This document shows positions 44,401 to 55,042 of a DNA stretch of 64,000 nucleotides, one piece after another. The first letter of the stretch is position 1. The number at the start of each line of letters is the position of its first letter. The translations under genes and the position numbers were made by a program. Under the pieces are notes generated by a model, which did no database searches, was not told the origin of the DNA, and worked only from the letters and a program-made list of their open reading frames with translations. This DNA is from Alligator mississippiensis (taxonomy: Eukaryota > Chordata > Crocodylia > Alligatoridae). Location: contig NC_081824.1 in NCBI RefSeq assembly GCF_030867095.1, positions 168,648,933 through 168,712,932 on the forward strand. The letters are read 5' to 3'.

Positions 44401-47400
44401 TTAGTCTCCAATTGAGTTGGAGACTCCAAAGCCCCTCCCATTAGTTCCCCCCTAACTCAGGGAAGTAACAGTCTCTGTGGACCTCTGACCCTCGTGCAGT
44501 GAATGAGATGAGGCCTGGGAGTGCAGTGAGTGGGAATCCTGGTATCTCTTGCTTTGTGCTGCCACAGAATTCAAGGTTCTTTACCCCTAGTAATCCAGCC
44601 CCTGCATGTCATTACCACATCCTGAAAATGGCCAGCCCCTTTTGATCAGGCGATGTAAAGTGCCTTACAAGGTGGCCGTAATCTCCTCTGAGAGTCAGGC
44701 AAATATTCCCCTCGGTTAAGAAAGCGACAGTGGCCCAAAGCTCTGAGGGGAAGAGGGCTCCTAAGGCTGGAACAAAGCTGTCCATTGCTCCCTTTCATTA
44801 AACTATTAATCTTTCATTCAAAGACGTCACGTTTGTTCCGTGACAAAAGCCTTAAAGAAGCTGAATTGAGTCTGAAATCCAGCAGCAAGATTTAGAGGAA
44901 GCGCCTTTCATTCAGAGCAAGGAAGGGCGAGAGGCTCCTTCTTTTTCTTCCTGGTAGCCAATGGGCTTGCAGAAATCTGCGAAGGTGACGGATTAATGCA
45001 GGGGCTCCCCAGGTAGACGCTACGTGACTTCTGGCACGCTCCAAAAACGTTTCCACAGCGACCAGCTGAGCAAGAAATATGGAGTGTGACAGGATCCAAT
45101 GGGAAGAGAGGAGGGTGCTTTGCAACTCCAAAGGATTTCTAAACCCACCACAGAGGGCCCAAGATGAAGTGATTGGTGTTGCGGTCGTCCAAATCAGAAC
45201 GGTCAGGAAGAGGCTGGGATTTTAACCATCCTCCCCTCAACAAGTTTGAAATGTGCTTTGTAGTGCTAAACTCCGTTCCAGATCCCGATTTTCCTGGCAC
45301 TCTGCAAAATCTGCAGCTGCCTTCCCTATGATAGAAATACGGCTGGTGGAGGGATTTTAATCCCTACCTGCAAGTCAGGTGGTATTAGGCCAGCAGGGCC
45401 TAGGCAGGGGGTATGAATTCCACCCTGTGCCTGATCAAAGTAAAACTGGGAGAGAGCAGGACAACCCCTGGGGGTCTTCTTGCCCAGGGAAAACAGAGTG
45501 CTTGTGCTGAATTAAGAAGTAGTGTCTTTTTGCTTTGATTCACAGCCAGAGAGGGAAATGTAGAGAGAAATCCATGAGGTGAAAATGTTTTTTACTCAGG
45601 ACTCCTTGGTGCATCTGTATTTATTTCATTAAGAGGAAGGTTGAAGGTGGTAGGAGTCTGCTGGCAACATCTTGCTACATTTGTAGGCTCCCTTTCCTGG
45701 CTCTGGTGGCTGCTTGTATCTGTGTTTTAGTTTAGTTTTGATTAACAAAACTAAATGGGACATTTTAGCTGCTGCAGTGTAACACGTGGGTCACTGGTGA
45801 TGTGTCCAGAAAGCAGGAAAGATTCTGCTGGTGGCCAGCAAGTGGAGTGATGGAGCTGAGCCTCTCAGAGAACAGCAAGGCTTTGCTCCACAGACAGCCC
45901 ACAAGGAAAGAAATATCTGCGCCTTGCAGCCCAATGAGAGCTGGAGCACAGGGACCCGTCCCCTGTGACCACCCTCCTTCGCAGCTTTTCTCTGTTGACA
46001 GACAATTAACAGTGCAAAGCTTTCCCCAGGGCAGGGTTGCCAAGTCTGGGAGAGTGAAGTGTACATGTTGGAGGAAGTGAAGCTCTGTGAGTGTGGTCAG
46101 GTGAAGCGTGGCTGCTCTGAAGGGGACTGAGCTGTGCTGTCCTGTTCGTGGCTGTTAACATATATGCTGTGAAGCAGGTACTTCATTTTTGCCCAGAGGT
46201 GGCTGCATCGCAACAGTGTGAGACACTGTTATTGCAGTGTGTGCCTGGTGCTAGTGGTGAATAGTCAGGCCCCTTCTCCTCTAGCCACAGGACCTTTCTT
46301 CCTTTGAAGAGGAATTAAGACTTGTCATTTATTACCCCATGTGACCTTTTGGGACATGGAGCGTCTGTGTCAGGGCAGCATTACTTATAAAGCTGCTGTT
46401 CTCAGACTCACTCCCAAATGAGACAAAGCAGCAGTGTTGTTGGAGGTCATTCTGAAAAGGGACAGGTTATAGGGACAAGCTTGTTGGCAACAAACACTGC
46501 TTGAAAAGCCTCTCGTTTTTTAGTGTTTTACACACCTCTGTTTACCAAGTCCAGGCCAGATCTGAGACAGACATGGGGGACGAGATGGATTTCTCTCAGA
46601 GACTGGAAAGGAAGAAGCAGCTGAGAGGGAGGTTGACTTTTGAAATGCAGCCCTGGTCTCTTGGCAGCTGTTATAAGACCATAAAAGAAGCAGTGACCTA
46701 ATACCAGTTGAGCAGCAGGATCTTCAAAGCTGCCTCTTGTTTAGAAAGATGTAAACTCCTTAGAATTCTTGCCTGCATTTGGAGGGGTGGGGTCTGCAGC
46801 CTGCTCCAAAGAGGGAATAGGAAGCTCCAGATCTCCATCCAGAGGAGATTTTTTCCCATGCTCTTTCCTCCCACACAGCAGCTCCCTCCCTTCCCTTCTG
46901 GAGCTGGGACAGGCAATCGTTTCGGCACAGACAGTGCTCAGCTTATTTAACTTTGGCGGGTGCAACTTAAAAAGTAAATTGTCCTTTTTATTATTCTGAA
47001 GCAAGAAAACTTAAACCAGAACAGTGTGATTGTGGGAAACCTCAGCCACAAGAGCAGTGACCTCCAGGCCCTTGTTGCTCCATTAGTCTCTGTCTGACTA
47101 CTGCACGCTCGGGGGTCAGACCCAGGTATGGGCCTGAGCTGATCACTGTACGGGCCACAACACATGCTGGGCTTTGGCCTATACGTTACATTTCCTCTGC
47201 AGTGCAAATGATTTCTGTAATTCCTAGAACTGTCCCTCTGAGAGTCGCCAAATGCTTCACAAACTAATGAGTGAAGCTTTGCAGTCTCCCAGCGAGGCAG
47301 CTATTATCTCTCTTGTATAAAGGAGAAAGCACTAAGTGGAATCACTTGCCAGGGGTTGTGCTGAGTCAACGGCAGAGGCAGGAACAGAACCTAGGAGTCC

Positions 47401-50400
47401 TGCCTCTTCATCTTATGCTTAAACGCAAACCCATCCTTCCTCCCAGATGCAGTGACCTCACTGTGAGGCCTGCTTGCAGCATCAGGAAGGACAAGCACAG
47501 TATAAACAATGCATTTCATTTTCATCCTTCCCTTGAGCTGCTTCTGTACTGTATTTTATTGGATGCATGTGTGTAGCAGTCTTTCAAAAGGGAAGAAGGC
47601 ATATTCTTCCTTTTCTTTTGTAATGCTTAGTTACTAATTATTGGGCTCCAGGAGAGTCATGTTAGGATGACTGATGACATGATTCAGTAGCAACCTTCCT
47701 GCCTGAAAAGGTGGATTTTGCATTGTTGTATCAAAACAGTAGCATAACTAGGCAGTGACCAGGGCACCAGTCCTAGGCATAGGTTTTGAAGGTGCACTAG
47801 AATAGCAGCTACCACCACTGAGGCCACTTAGGGTGCAGAAACTGCTTGTTATCAAGACTGAGCTCTAGGCTCCATAGCCACTCATCCTCCAAGGAAAACA
47901 GCTTGACTCCAAGCCTCTAAGCTCCCTTACCTGCTTCCTCTCCTTTGAGTGCAACAAACATGATGGGAATGGAATGAATCACCTGCTGTGGTAGGTGGGG
48001 TTCAATCCTTTTAAAGCTTTTGAATATAAGGACCAAGACATTGATGTGAATCTGAAAAGTGATGAGCAGGTAGAGCACAGGGCTCTGTTGTGATGCACTT
48101 CCCTTCAAAGGGAGACCATAGTGCACCAGCCTCAGCACCTGAATGGTCCTTGGCTTCAGCCCTTAGTAGGATGCAGTGCAGAAATCCAGGTTGGAGAAGT
48201 TAATGCACTGATCACTGGCTAGGGTGTATCAGACAGGAGTGGAAACAGCTGTCTGGTCATCAGAAGCACTTGCCGATGCTGCTGTTTGGCAGCCCTAAGA
48301 CTACCCACCGGCAAAGACATGCTGCAGTGGAAGGTGAGACCTTAGTTCTAGGTAGTTCCTTACATGTTTCCTTCTACCAGCCAATATCACTTGTGACTTG
48401 TTAGGACTCCAGGTGGCATCATCTGCTGTTTTTCAAGAACTTCATGCCATAAGGGGTCTGCATCATGAGTGGAACTGCACTGCCTGTATTTGTCAAGAGT
48501 TATAATTGGGGATTGTGGGCTCTACTGGGGTAAGACTGAACAGTCCAGCAGCTCAGTCTCTTCCAGCACCCTTTCTTACATGACATGACAGAACTGAGTC
48601 CCATGGTACCTTTTAGATGAGAGGCCCCTCAGGAAAGAGTGGCAGCTGTCCATCACAACAGCCAGGGATCTCAGAAAGAAATGAACTGGTCAAGCTTACA
48701 TTAACTCTGCTGTCTCTTGCCAGGGTCTGCAGCTGTGTAGGAAGTGTGTTTTTTGTTAAGTGAGTTGCAAGTTCCAGTGAGTTTGGATAGGATGTGTGAC
48801 TGCTGACCCTTGCCCTGAGAAGGCCTTACACCTGTTCTGTATCTAGCTCTGGAACCCAGATCTAGGGGCTGAAAATATTGGCTCTTGTCAGTCACTGCTG
48901 GGGTTGCCCTCCACTGCTTACTTTGTGAGCTTATCCGGAGGTTGGAGTCCAGATGTGATTTGTGAGACAATCCATATCCTTATCTTTGCTCTTTCTCTGC
49001 CTGCCCTCATGCTTCCTTTTTTTCCTTAATTGTAAACTGTTTAGGACAGGGAGACCAACTTTACCCACTTCTGTTAAATGCCTGATTGAACAGGAGACAG
49101 CGTATCATATATTTAAGGATACTGGTAACTTACCTTATGCCAGGAAGCACTGGCAAACTAGATCATTCTTATAGGAGTCCACCAGCCCAGCAGGACAAGG
49201 ACCCACTTCGGACAGACTTTCCTTTTGAACACCTTCTCACAGGATTGATTCAAAACTGGGGAGAGTGAAGAGATTTTGTCATTGCATTACCTGCCTTTGG
49301 TGCCTAAGAAATTATCCCAGACTTAAGCAGTGCTTTCTTCCGTGTAATGTAAACCACTTGCAGCCAGAGCCAGTTGCATCTGGGATTAGATGAAGAGCTG
49401 GCACGCTGCTTGGGTCAGTTTTTCAGGTTGAGGCTTTGCAAAAGCTGCTGCGGAGGAGGTTGTTTTAATCTCCTTCACAACGGCAGCAGCAGAGAAAGGC
49501 AAATTCAGACCCAGGTTTTTGCCATTCATGATCAACTCCTTGTGGTACTTATTTCAGCTGGAAGCAACAGAAATTTGTAGGGGGAATGTATGGGGAGTTT
49601 TGTTTGGAGGTCTGTGCTTTGGTTATGGACAATAGGTGGCTGCAGTGTCCTGCTGCTCCATCAAAGTGTTGGAGCCTAGTCATGGGACGTTCGCTAAGGA
49701 GCTGTCACTTTTGGGATTTTTCCATAGTGTACATGACCATGCTTTCTAAGTGCTGACATGTATAAGATCTATGCATCTCTAATACAAGACCACTACAGTC
49801 CATCTGTCTCTTTTTTGGAGGGTGGGATGGTTATAATCTCCATTTGACTCATGGCTGGACCATGGCATGTATTAATTACATGTCTGGTAAGGAAAGCAAG
49901 CATGTGACCATGTGAGTAGGCCTGGAGACTATCTAGGTAAATTCTTTAATTACCATAAAAGACATCCTCCAAAGCTAGTGTTTTTAAAATACTGGTCTAG
50001 GTTTTAAGTAGCAGCTGAACTAAGAATGATACAGCCTGGGGAAGGTACAAAGGTAGTCATCCATCTGCCCTGCCTCTGCCCCTGTTAATTAATGCTTTAA
50101 TAAACTGCAAAGCCAGCTGTTTGTTTTTAGTGGGAATACGCAGCTGGGTGAGTCAGAAATAATTTAGTCATCCAGCATTTGAAACCCCCTGGGTCTTTAA
50201 CATTGTGAATGTTTCCCTTGTATTTTATACTGCTGCCAGAGTTAGTCTGTCAGCAAACTCAACAACTGTGCCACAGAATTCAGCTTGCTGCTCCTTTAGA
50301 TTCTGAACTGTCTGTGATAGGAACAGCTCTTTAAAAAGGTAGCAAATCAAAAGAAATAAAGGAATTACTTTGCATATTTTATGGTATAATAAACTTGTGG

Positions 50401-53400
50401 AACTTGCTGCAGGAAAAGACTAAGGCAAATAGGAGATTCCAAGAACTTTTGGAACGATTGAGTGAGAACAGCATAGCTGAGGCCCTAAGATTAAGAGGAT
50501 CAGGCTAATCATGAGTCAGGGCATAAACTGATCAGCACAAAATGTGAAAGCGGGGAGAAACATCCTTTCTATGGGGCTTAATATTGTTTAATTGGCCACT
50601 GCGCGGCTTTTAGTTTGCTCTGGAAGCAGCAGTTGTTGGCTTCTGATGCAGACAGGATCCCATTCTAGCTAGACTCTGGGCCAGTAATAGCCTGACAGAT
50701 CCAGTTGCTGTACACCTGATTTGGGGCCTGATGTCCTTAAATTGTTTTTGTTTGGATGGTTCACCAGCAGCCCTGTCCTCTACATTTTATGGTTTGGTGC
50801 TGCAGCTTGTATGTTCTTTTCTCAGCAGCTCTTTGTCCCTCCTACCAAATCTAAATACTCCTGTCCTCTCCTCTCCAGTACTATTCTTGAGCTGTCATCA
50901 AGCACAAAACAAATATTCAGTGGTTCCAAGCTCCTCACTTCCAGGAGAAACTGCATTTTCACACTGGCTCCTAACCTCCTGTGAAGAACTAAATCAAAAT
51001 TAACACTGAAACTAATCCTTCTCCCTCTGCTTTACCCCACACATGCTTCAATGGTGGAGCCAAGAAAATCAGAGGAAAATTAACTTCTTCCATAAACTAT
51101 GTGAACTTGGAGGAAGCTCTGCAAAGAGTTCCTGCCTTTTCTTTTTCTGTCTTCCTTTCCAGCAACTTCAACAGGGAAAATCATCCTGCTTGGAGCTGGA
51201 AAGTCCTTTCTGTGGCTCCTGGCACATCTTGTTAATTAGTAGGGATCCTGGTTTTCTCTGTTTAAAAATTGCAGGTTCTCTAAAGAAATCCCCCCCCCCA
51301 ATTCTCCAATTAAAACCCCCCAAATCAAATGTTTTTCCGCAACTAAAATGAAATGCCACTATATATATACGTATTAGTTGAACACACTGTTTTATTAATA
51401 TATTTACCATTTTAAAGCCATTTGGAAGCCTACCAGTGCCTCAATCACTAGAGTAAATACATTCTAAATACCTATATTTTGGCATTTGATTTTGGGGGGT
51501 TTTTATCATGGAAAAATCAGAACTTTCCCTGTTCCCTTCATTTACCAGGATGCGTGTCCAGTTGCAGCTGTCTCCCCAGCTGCTTTGGGCTGCTAAGCAG
51601 CCCTGCCCATGCTGTTGTCCCTCACTCCCAAGTCACAGCCCCACCCCCAGCACTGCAGGCTGGAGTTCCAACACTGTGCCAGGTTGCCTGGCCACCTTCC
51701 CCCCTGGCAGCGTTTCCCGGCCATCCTGCCCCTGTGAGCATACGCACCAGTCCTGGTGCTGCTGACCTGGTAGCCTGCCAGCCCTGAAGGGTCTTCCTGC
51801 TTCCTTTCTCCGCTGGAGCGGCAGGCAGCTTCTTTCTGTCCTCCCTGCCCTACTGCAGCTCCATCCCCATCCCCAGTAGGCACCTGTTCCCCCAGCCCCC
51901 ACACACCCATACCCTCCCTACACATCCCTGCCATGCATACACAGACTCATATGCCCCACATACTCTCCCCAGACAGTCCCCAAGCCCTGGCCTTCCAATT
52001 TCTGTCCCCCATAGATTTACCTGCATCTTACAACCCTGCCTGGCTGTATGCTGGCCATGTGTATGGTGACCCCTGCCTTCAGTCCCCTTCCTCCACTTTC
52101 CCAGCCCTAAGCAGCTCCTGGCAGCCTTCCAGCCTGCAATCTTGCAAGGGGAAACCCGCTGTTTCTTGCAGTTTTCTCCTTTAAAGAGGAAAATCCGCAT
52201 TTTTCTGCAGCAAACGGAAAACCTGGATCCCTGTTAATCACACAATAAACTGTAACATGACACACGTTCAACCAATTTATCGCACCATAAAATAGCAACC
52301 GTCACAAAGATGTTTCATATTTAATTCTTACTAATTCAATTAACGTGATTATCAGTATTAATTCAATTAACTCAATATTGATTCAGTTAAAGTGCCTTAC
52401 ATACTAGCCACAAAGATGTTGCATATTTAAGGTGGGACATCTTTGTGGCTAGTATGCATGGCACTTTAATTTGAATGTGTGGCATGTTAAGCCTTGCTAA
52501 ACATGTATGGCTACACAGCAGGGCTTGTAAAGGTGTCAGGGGAGGGAAAACTGAAAAGCTCCCCCACACTGGCACCTTTAAATGCCTTGTCAGGCAGCCC
52601 ACAGGAAGGGCTGCATCACAGAGCTTTAGACTTGCTAGGCAGGGGATGCCTGTTGGATCCCTCTGCCTGGCACCTGTAAGCCCCCGTGGTACAGCCTGTG
52701 CCAGGCTGCACTGTAGGCCTTTAAACTTGCCAGTGGATGTGAAACCCAGAATTAGGATCCAAGACTCCCCAGGTACTGACAAGTTCAAAAGGCATAGCAG
52801 GAAGCATGGCATCCTTTGAATGTCCAGGCATGTAGAAAACCAGACATCAGGAGCAGGTCCCAGATACTGGGCTTCCTATGCACTGGCAGTCACATGATTA
52901 TGACCTGAATTTTTATCCTGGATTCCCAAAACTGTGTCCTGCTGTGCACATCTGGCATGACAGGGCATGTAGTTTTTGTGATCACAGATACATTTCCTCA
53001 GATCCCAGTCCTGTGATTGTATTAACATTTGCCAGGGGCCTGTGTCTTCCTGTTGTTAATGTCATGTATCTTCCTGGAAACAGACCCCAGCTGTAGACTA
53101 ACCTTCCTTGGTTGCCAGAGGCTTGGTTCAGTACCTGACTCCATGTGAGCTTCTCTGGGTCAGGTCTACATACATAGCTTATATGTCACAGACAGACCAA
53201 ATAGGCAAGAGACACCTTATTAGAATATCTTCTGCCCTGTACCTGGTATGGTCATGTATAGCATCTCTGTACTTCTAGGCATAAACCAGAGATAATTCCT
53301 GTCCCATCCTAGCTGTGGGAACATGCTGAGTTAAACCAGAGGGGAATGCCTGGAAATCAAAAGGCAGCCCATACTGCTATTGGGCTGGAGCAGAAGGGTA

Positions 53401-53758
53401 CAGATACCAATTTAGCAGTTCCTCAGTCATCACTTCACCCCCAGAGTCAGGTAGTAGAAATGCCACTGTGCCACCTCAGCCTTGTATACCCCTGAATTCA
53501 CTTCCATGTTCTAGCTAGGGGCACCCACTATAACCGCTCCCTGACCTCAGCACACAGTCATCTGTGATGACTCTCACCAATGTATATTGTTGCATAGGAT
53601 CCTGGAGCATCCAGCTAGAGAGGGGAGGCACCGTGGTCATCCTGAGGAGCCTGCTATGGCTAGGATTAACTTTCTACCACATCCCCATGACTAAACAGTA
53701 TGGCTATGTCTACTTTGGCACTGGTGAGAAGAATATGGACCTGCCCTTCATGCTGTGA
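32210..53758 (+). CDS. RSPH9: RSPH9, radial spoke head protein 9 (5 exons)
   Basis: Structural protein of the radial spoke head in motile cilia and flagella, where spokes pass signals between the central pair and the outer doublets. Coding exons: 32210-32442, 35008-35167, 35294-35423, 36054-36200, 53598-53758; joined length 831 nt, 276 residues plus stop, equal to the human length as I recall it. All introns are GT-AG and phases agree at every junction. Near-identical blocks to human RSPH9 include YYIA, EWSLLPPATEEM, RGRFQGDPSYEYE, IKEETRLV, NKTLLEKADLDPS, DSLEHDIPKG and the C-terminal GTGEKNMDLPFML. The start was chosen because this ATG (gggccATGg) opens the conserved N-terminus; the ATG at 32181 is out of frame. 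An RFX-site array lies upstream. No frame damage is seen. Confidence 0.97.
32521..33460. mobile_element. hAT-type MITE (GGGGTGCACCGATA ends), 940 bp
   Basis: Left end GAGGGGTGCACCGATACAGA; right end reverse-complemented CAGAGGTACACCGATACATC. Flanks gtcatgac (32513-32520) and gtcattaa (33461-33468) match at 6 of 8, a hAT-sized duplication. The interior is GC-rich and itself folds back: 'gctggtaagtctgtggggga' near 32640 is mirrored near 33239-33285 by a 'tcccccacat...acaggcttaccagc' arrangement. No transposase is present, so it is non-autonomous. Confidence 0.8.
33607..34395. mobile_element. hAT-type MITE (TAGGGTTACCATAT ends), 789 bp
   Basis: Left end TAGGGTTACCATATTTCC; right end reverse-complemented TAGAGTTACCATATGTTC. 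It is flanked by a perfect 8-bp duplication CCTAACAG (33599-33606 and 34396-34403). Both ends carry an 'agaggacatc' word just inside. The interior (33690-34240) is C-rich with degenerate repeats of 'cagccctgccagtgcccctc' type. The element is intronic, with no coding capacity of its own. Confidence 0.93.
35008..35167 (+). CDS. RSPH9: RSPH9 exon 2
   Basis: Acceptor 'ggtggtggacag', completing the Ser codon split with exon 1, then LNCVEWSLLPPATEEMIAQT and RGRFQGDPSYEYE, ending YEDDSG. Donor is GGG|GTAAGT. The acidic end (RKEDSDRIYEDDSG) replaces the human acidic stretch and is the least conserved part. Confidence 0.96.
35294..35423 (+). CDS. RSPH9: RSPH9 exon 3
   Basis: Acceptor with a long pyrimidine tract ending 'tttctttaaag'. 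It encodes LFIKEETRLVATIEQIDRAV and IIPRGAFVKTPLGPVHENRN, then FE. It ends in phase 1 (GAA G|GTAAAT). The whole exon is strongly conserved with human. Confidence 0.96.
35424..36053 (+). other. RSPH9: RSPH9 intron 3
   Basis: 630 bp, GTAAAT...TTACAG. No repeat or other feature recognised inside. (Intron 2, 35168-35293, is only 126 bp.). Confidence 0.9.
36054..36200 (+). CDS. RSPH9: RSPH9 exon 4
   Basis: It completes a Gly codon, then LSMTEAKKLNSYFHFTEPVN, LKNKTLLEKADLDPSIDFLD and SLEHDIPK. Ends in phase 1 (AAA G|GTAAAC). Nearly every residue matches human RSPH9. Confidence 0.97.
37607..37820. mobile_element. Possible MITE fragment
   Basis: 'gggtatgtctgtatggccat' at the left and 'ggtgtctctacaccc' at the right resemble the GGGTATGTCTACAC ends of sauropsid MITEs. 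The hAT element that follows sits directly in the right-hand 'ctctacac'. Weak, since arms are poorly matched. Confidence 0.35.
37821..38016. mobile_element. hAT-type MITE with perfect 8-bp duplication
   Basis: Left end CCATATTTCTCAGCCAGGGT; right end reverse-complemented CAGTGTTTCTCAACC. CTCTACAC flanks both sides exactly (37813-37820, 38017-38024). The interior 'ggtgttcaatttacaaaa' matches the copy at 17678-17962. 196 bp, non-autonomous. Confidence 0.88.
41045..41057. repeat. C13 homopolymer
   Basis: 13 C in RSPH9 intron 4; low complexity. Confidence 0.9.
44640..44740 (-). repeat. Possible MIR fragment
   Basis: 'agtgccttacaaggtggccg' and 'acagtggcccaaagctctga' have the spacing of a reverse MIR (ctttacaaaggtgg ... 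acttgcccaag). Strongly diverged. Confidence 0.3.
44780..45130. promoter_or_regulatory. CpG-retaining intronic stretch, candidate enhancer
   Basis: Within A/T-rich intron 4 this segment keeps many CpGs and dense factor-like words: GACGTCAC (CREB/ATF-like, about 44822), 'gctacgtgac' (E-box-like, about 45018), 'agccaatggg' and 'atccaatggg' (CCAAT boxes, about 44956 and 45095), and 'gtgacggattaatgc' (about 44985). It matches no repeat I know. A candidate only; it could be a decayed MITE interior. Confidence 0.3.
47245..47460 (-). repeat. MIR/CORE-SINE
   Basis: 'agctattatctctcttgta' + 'taaaggag', 'atcacttgccaggggttgtg', 'ggcaggaacagaacctagga' and 'gtcctgcctcttcatcttat' follow the reverse complement of the MIR order (attatctccatttta, cttgcccaagg, cagaacccagg, tcctg). 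Confidence 0.65.
47890..48620. repeat. Unassigned old interspersed repeat, tentative
   Basis: Phrases such as 'ttttaaagcttttgaatata' + 'aggaccaagacattgatgtg' and 'gcagtgcagaaatccaggtt' + 'ggagaag' read like a decayed, family-wide repeat seen in many amniote genomes. I cannot name its class, and no ends were found. Confidence 0.3.
50330..50560 (+). mobile_element. LINE 3' fragment (L3/CR1-like)
   Basis: 'aacttgtggaacttgctgca' then 'gatt(c)caagaactttt' matches the usual 'ttgtggaactc(g)ttgccgcaggaa ... ttcaaaaa' end of L3-type LINEs. Diverged. Confidence 0.4.
51480..52500. mobile_element. C-rich fold-back composite in intron 4
   Basis: The middle (about 51590-52130) shares blocks in the same order with the interior of the hAT MITE at 33607-34395: 'cactcccaagtcacagcccc' (51629 here, 33830 there), 'ccaagccctggcc(t/c)(t/c)cca' (51978; 34108 with 't' for the first c), 'cc(a/c)cagacttac'-like (52009 and 34134) and 'agcc(c/t)taagcagctcct' (52104; 34222). 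Its flanks differ: left 'tttatcatggaaaaatcaga', right 'gaggaaaatccgcatttttc' followed by 'tgcagcaaacgg'. It seems to be a different element carrying the same cargo. Ends are not fixed. Confidence 0.5.
52387..52470. repeat. Long hairpin
   Basis: 'gttaaagtgccttacatact' + 'agccacaaagatgt' is mirrored by 'acatctttgtggctagtatg' + 'catggcactttaa' across a loop of about 18 bp. Arms are roughly 34 bp with few mismatches. It may be the centre of a fold-back MITE. Confidence 0.85.
53598..53758 (+). CDS. RSPH9: RSPH9 exon 5 (last coding exon)
   Basis: Acceptor 'tattgttgcatag', completing a Gly codon, then SWSIQLERGGTVVILRSLLW, LGLTFYHIPMTKQYGYVYFG and the invariant TGEKNMDLPFML, stop TGA at 53756-53758. 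It is separated from exon 4 by 17.4 kb yet matches human RSPH9 residue for residue over most of its length and joins in phase. Confidence 0.97.
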
Positions 53759-53835
53759 GTCTCGTGCCTGTACCGAGGACAGAATGTTTCCATTTATATT
53801 TTATACTTGGAGAATTTGTATTTAGAATTTAGTCT

Positions 53836-53841
53836 AATAAA
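53836..53841 (+). terminator. RSPH9: RSPH9 poly(A) signal AATAAA
   Basis: AATAAA 78 bp after the stop codon; implies a very short 3' untranslated region with cleavage expected 10-30 bp further on. A T/G-containing stretch follows. A longer alternative 3' end cannot be excluded. Confidence 0.7.
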
Positions 53842-55036
53842 CACATATGTGAAAGCTCTGTATTCATCAGCTGGAATTTTCTGTGCATCAGATGGCACCC
53901 TAAGGATTTTCTCAATACTTTGCTATGTGTCTTCTTCCCTCAGCCCTTTCAAATGAATTTTCAACAGTCTGCCACTGTAGATCCTAAATCAGGTAAAAGA
54001 AAATGATACTTTCTTTCAGGAAAGAAGAGGCTCAGCTCAGAAATCAAACCAAGGCCTTTTCTTTGAATGCCAAGCCACTGAGACTTGCTCCTTATCTTCT
54101 CAGCAGTATGTAAGTCCATTGTGATCGTGTGTCAATAGAAAATTAGAAGTGTTGGTTGTAGAAAATTGGAGCATCTAGATGCCTTTGTTCTACATTCTAG
54201 CATCTTCCCTCTTGCTTAGAAGTCTGCACTACATGGCAAGCTCAGACAGTGGGTGGGAGGGGGAGGGAAGGGGTCTGACTTTGCAGAGATCATGCTTTGC
54301 CAAACCTAGGGTCTTTCCAGCTCATAGTGGCAATGATGAAAGATCTAACTGTACAAAAGGCATGGAATTAAGCCTGCTTGTTTGCTGGAAATTCTGTTCT
54401 TGGACATATCTCAGCAAAAGTGCTACAGCAAGTCCTCATGCACATCTCACCCAGTCACTACTGTTCCACTATGAAACCTAGTGATTTGAAGTTTTGCATA
54501 TTCTATATCCAGTTTGAGTGGGGATTATTTGAGAAGTTCAAAAGGACAAACCTAGAGCTACAGAATCCACAACTTGTGTTCTTTGAGAGGGGACCCAGTA
54601 TCTTGCAATTACAAGGGTCTGACTCCAGGGCTTCCCCTTCATAGATTCAAACGATAAACAATCCCTGTTTGATTTCTTGGTTAACACCAGCCACGGTCAC
54701 CCATTTCTCCTGTACATGATGACAGATGCTAGCAGAGATTCCTGGCTAAACCTGTACGCAACTCAACCTGCTTTTATTATGTACTCCTCCATGGGTAACA
54801 TAATTTTGCAGCCTTAAGGAGACATGAGAGCAGGCATGAGCAAGGAAGCAGCAGTTAACACTGGTAGATTTAATCTCCTTTCCTGACAGACCCATAGCTG
54901 AGACTTTGGAAGCAAAGGGTTCAGTAGGTGATAGCTGTGTGATATGAAGTTATTTCATCAAGCATGATACATGTGCACCAACCATACACTGTTCCAGGCA
55001 TCAGACAAAAAACTTGAGGGAGTAGCTTGCAACAAA
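53842..55036. other. Spacer between convergent genes
   Basis: About 1.2 kb separate the poly(A) signals of RSPH9 (+) and MRPS18A (-). No gene or clear repeat seen; a G-rich word 'gggtgggagggggagggaag' lies at about 54250. Confidence 0.6.
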
Positions 55037-55042
55037 TTTATT
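55037..55042 (-). terminator. MRPS18A: MRPS18A poly(A) signal AATAAA
   Basis: TTTATT on +, that is AATAAA on -, about 435 bp beyond the MRPS18A stop codon. It gives a plausible 3' untranslated region of about 450 bp. Confidence 0.6.

Larger units (their letters stand above)
36201..53597 (+). other. RSPH9: RSPH9 intron 4 (17.4 kb)
   Basis: GTAAAC...TTGCATAG. By far the longest intron of the gene. It contains a hAT MITE with perfect target duplication, MIR and LINE scraps, a C-rich fold-back composite near 51.5-52.5 kb, a poly-T run at 36861-36871, and a CpG-retaining stretch near 44.8-45.1 kb. I found no nested gene. Open frames here, including 193 codons at 41381-41962, have no recognisable similarity. 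Confidence 0.85.
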
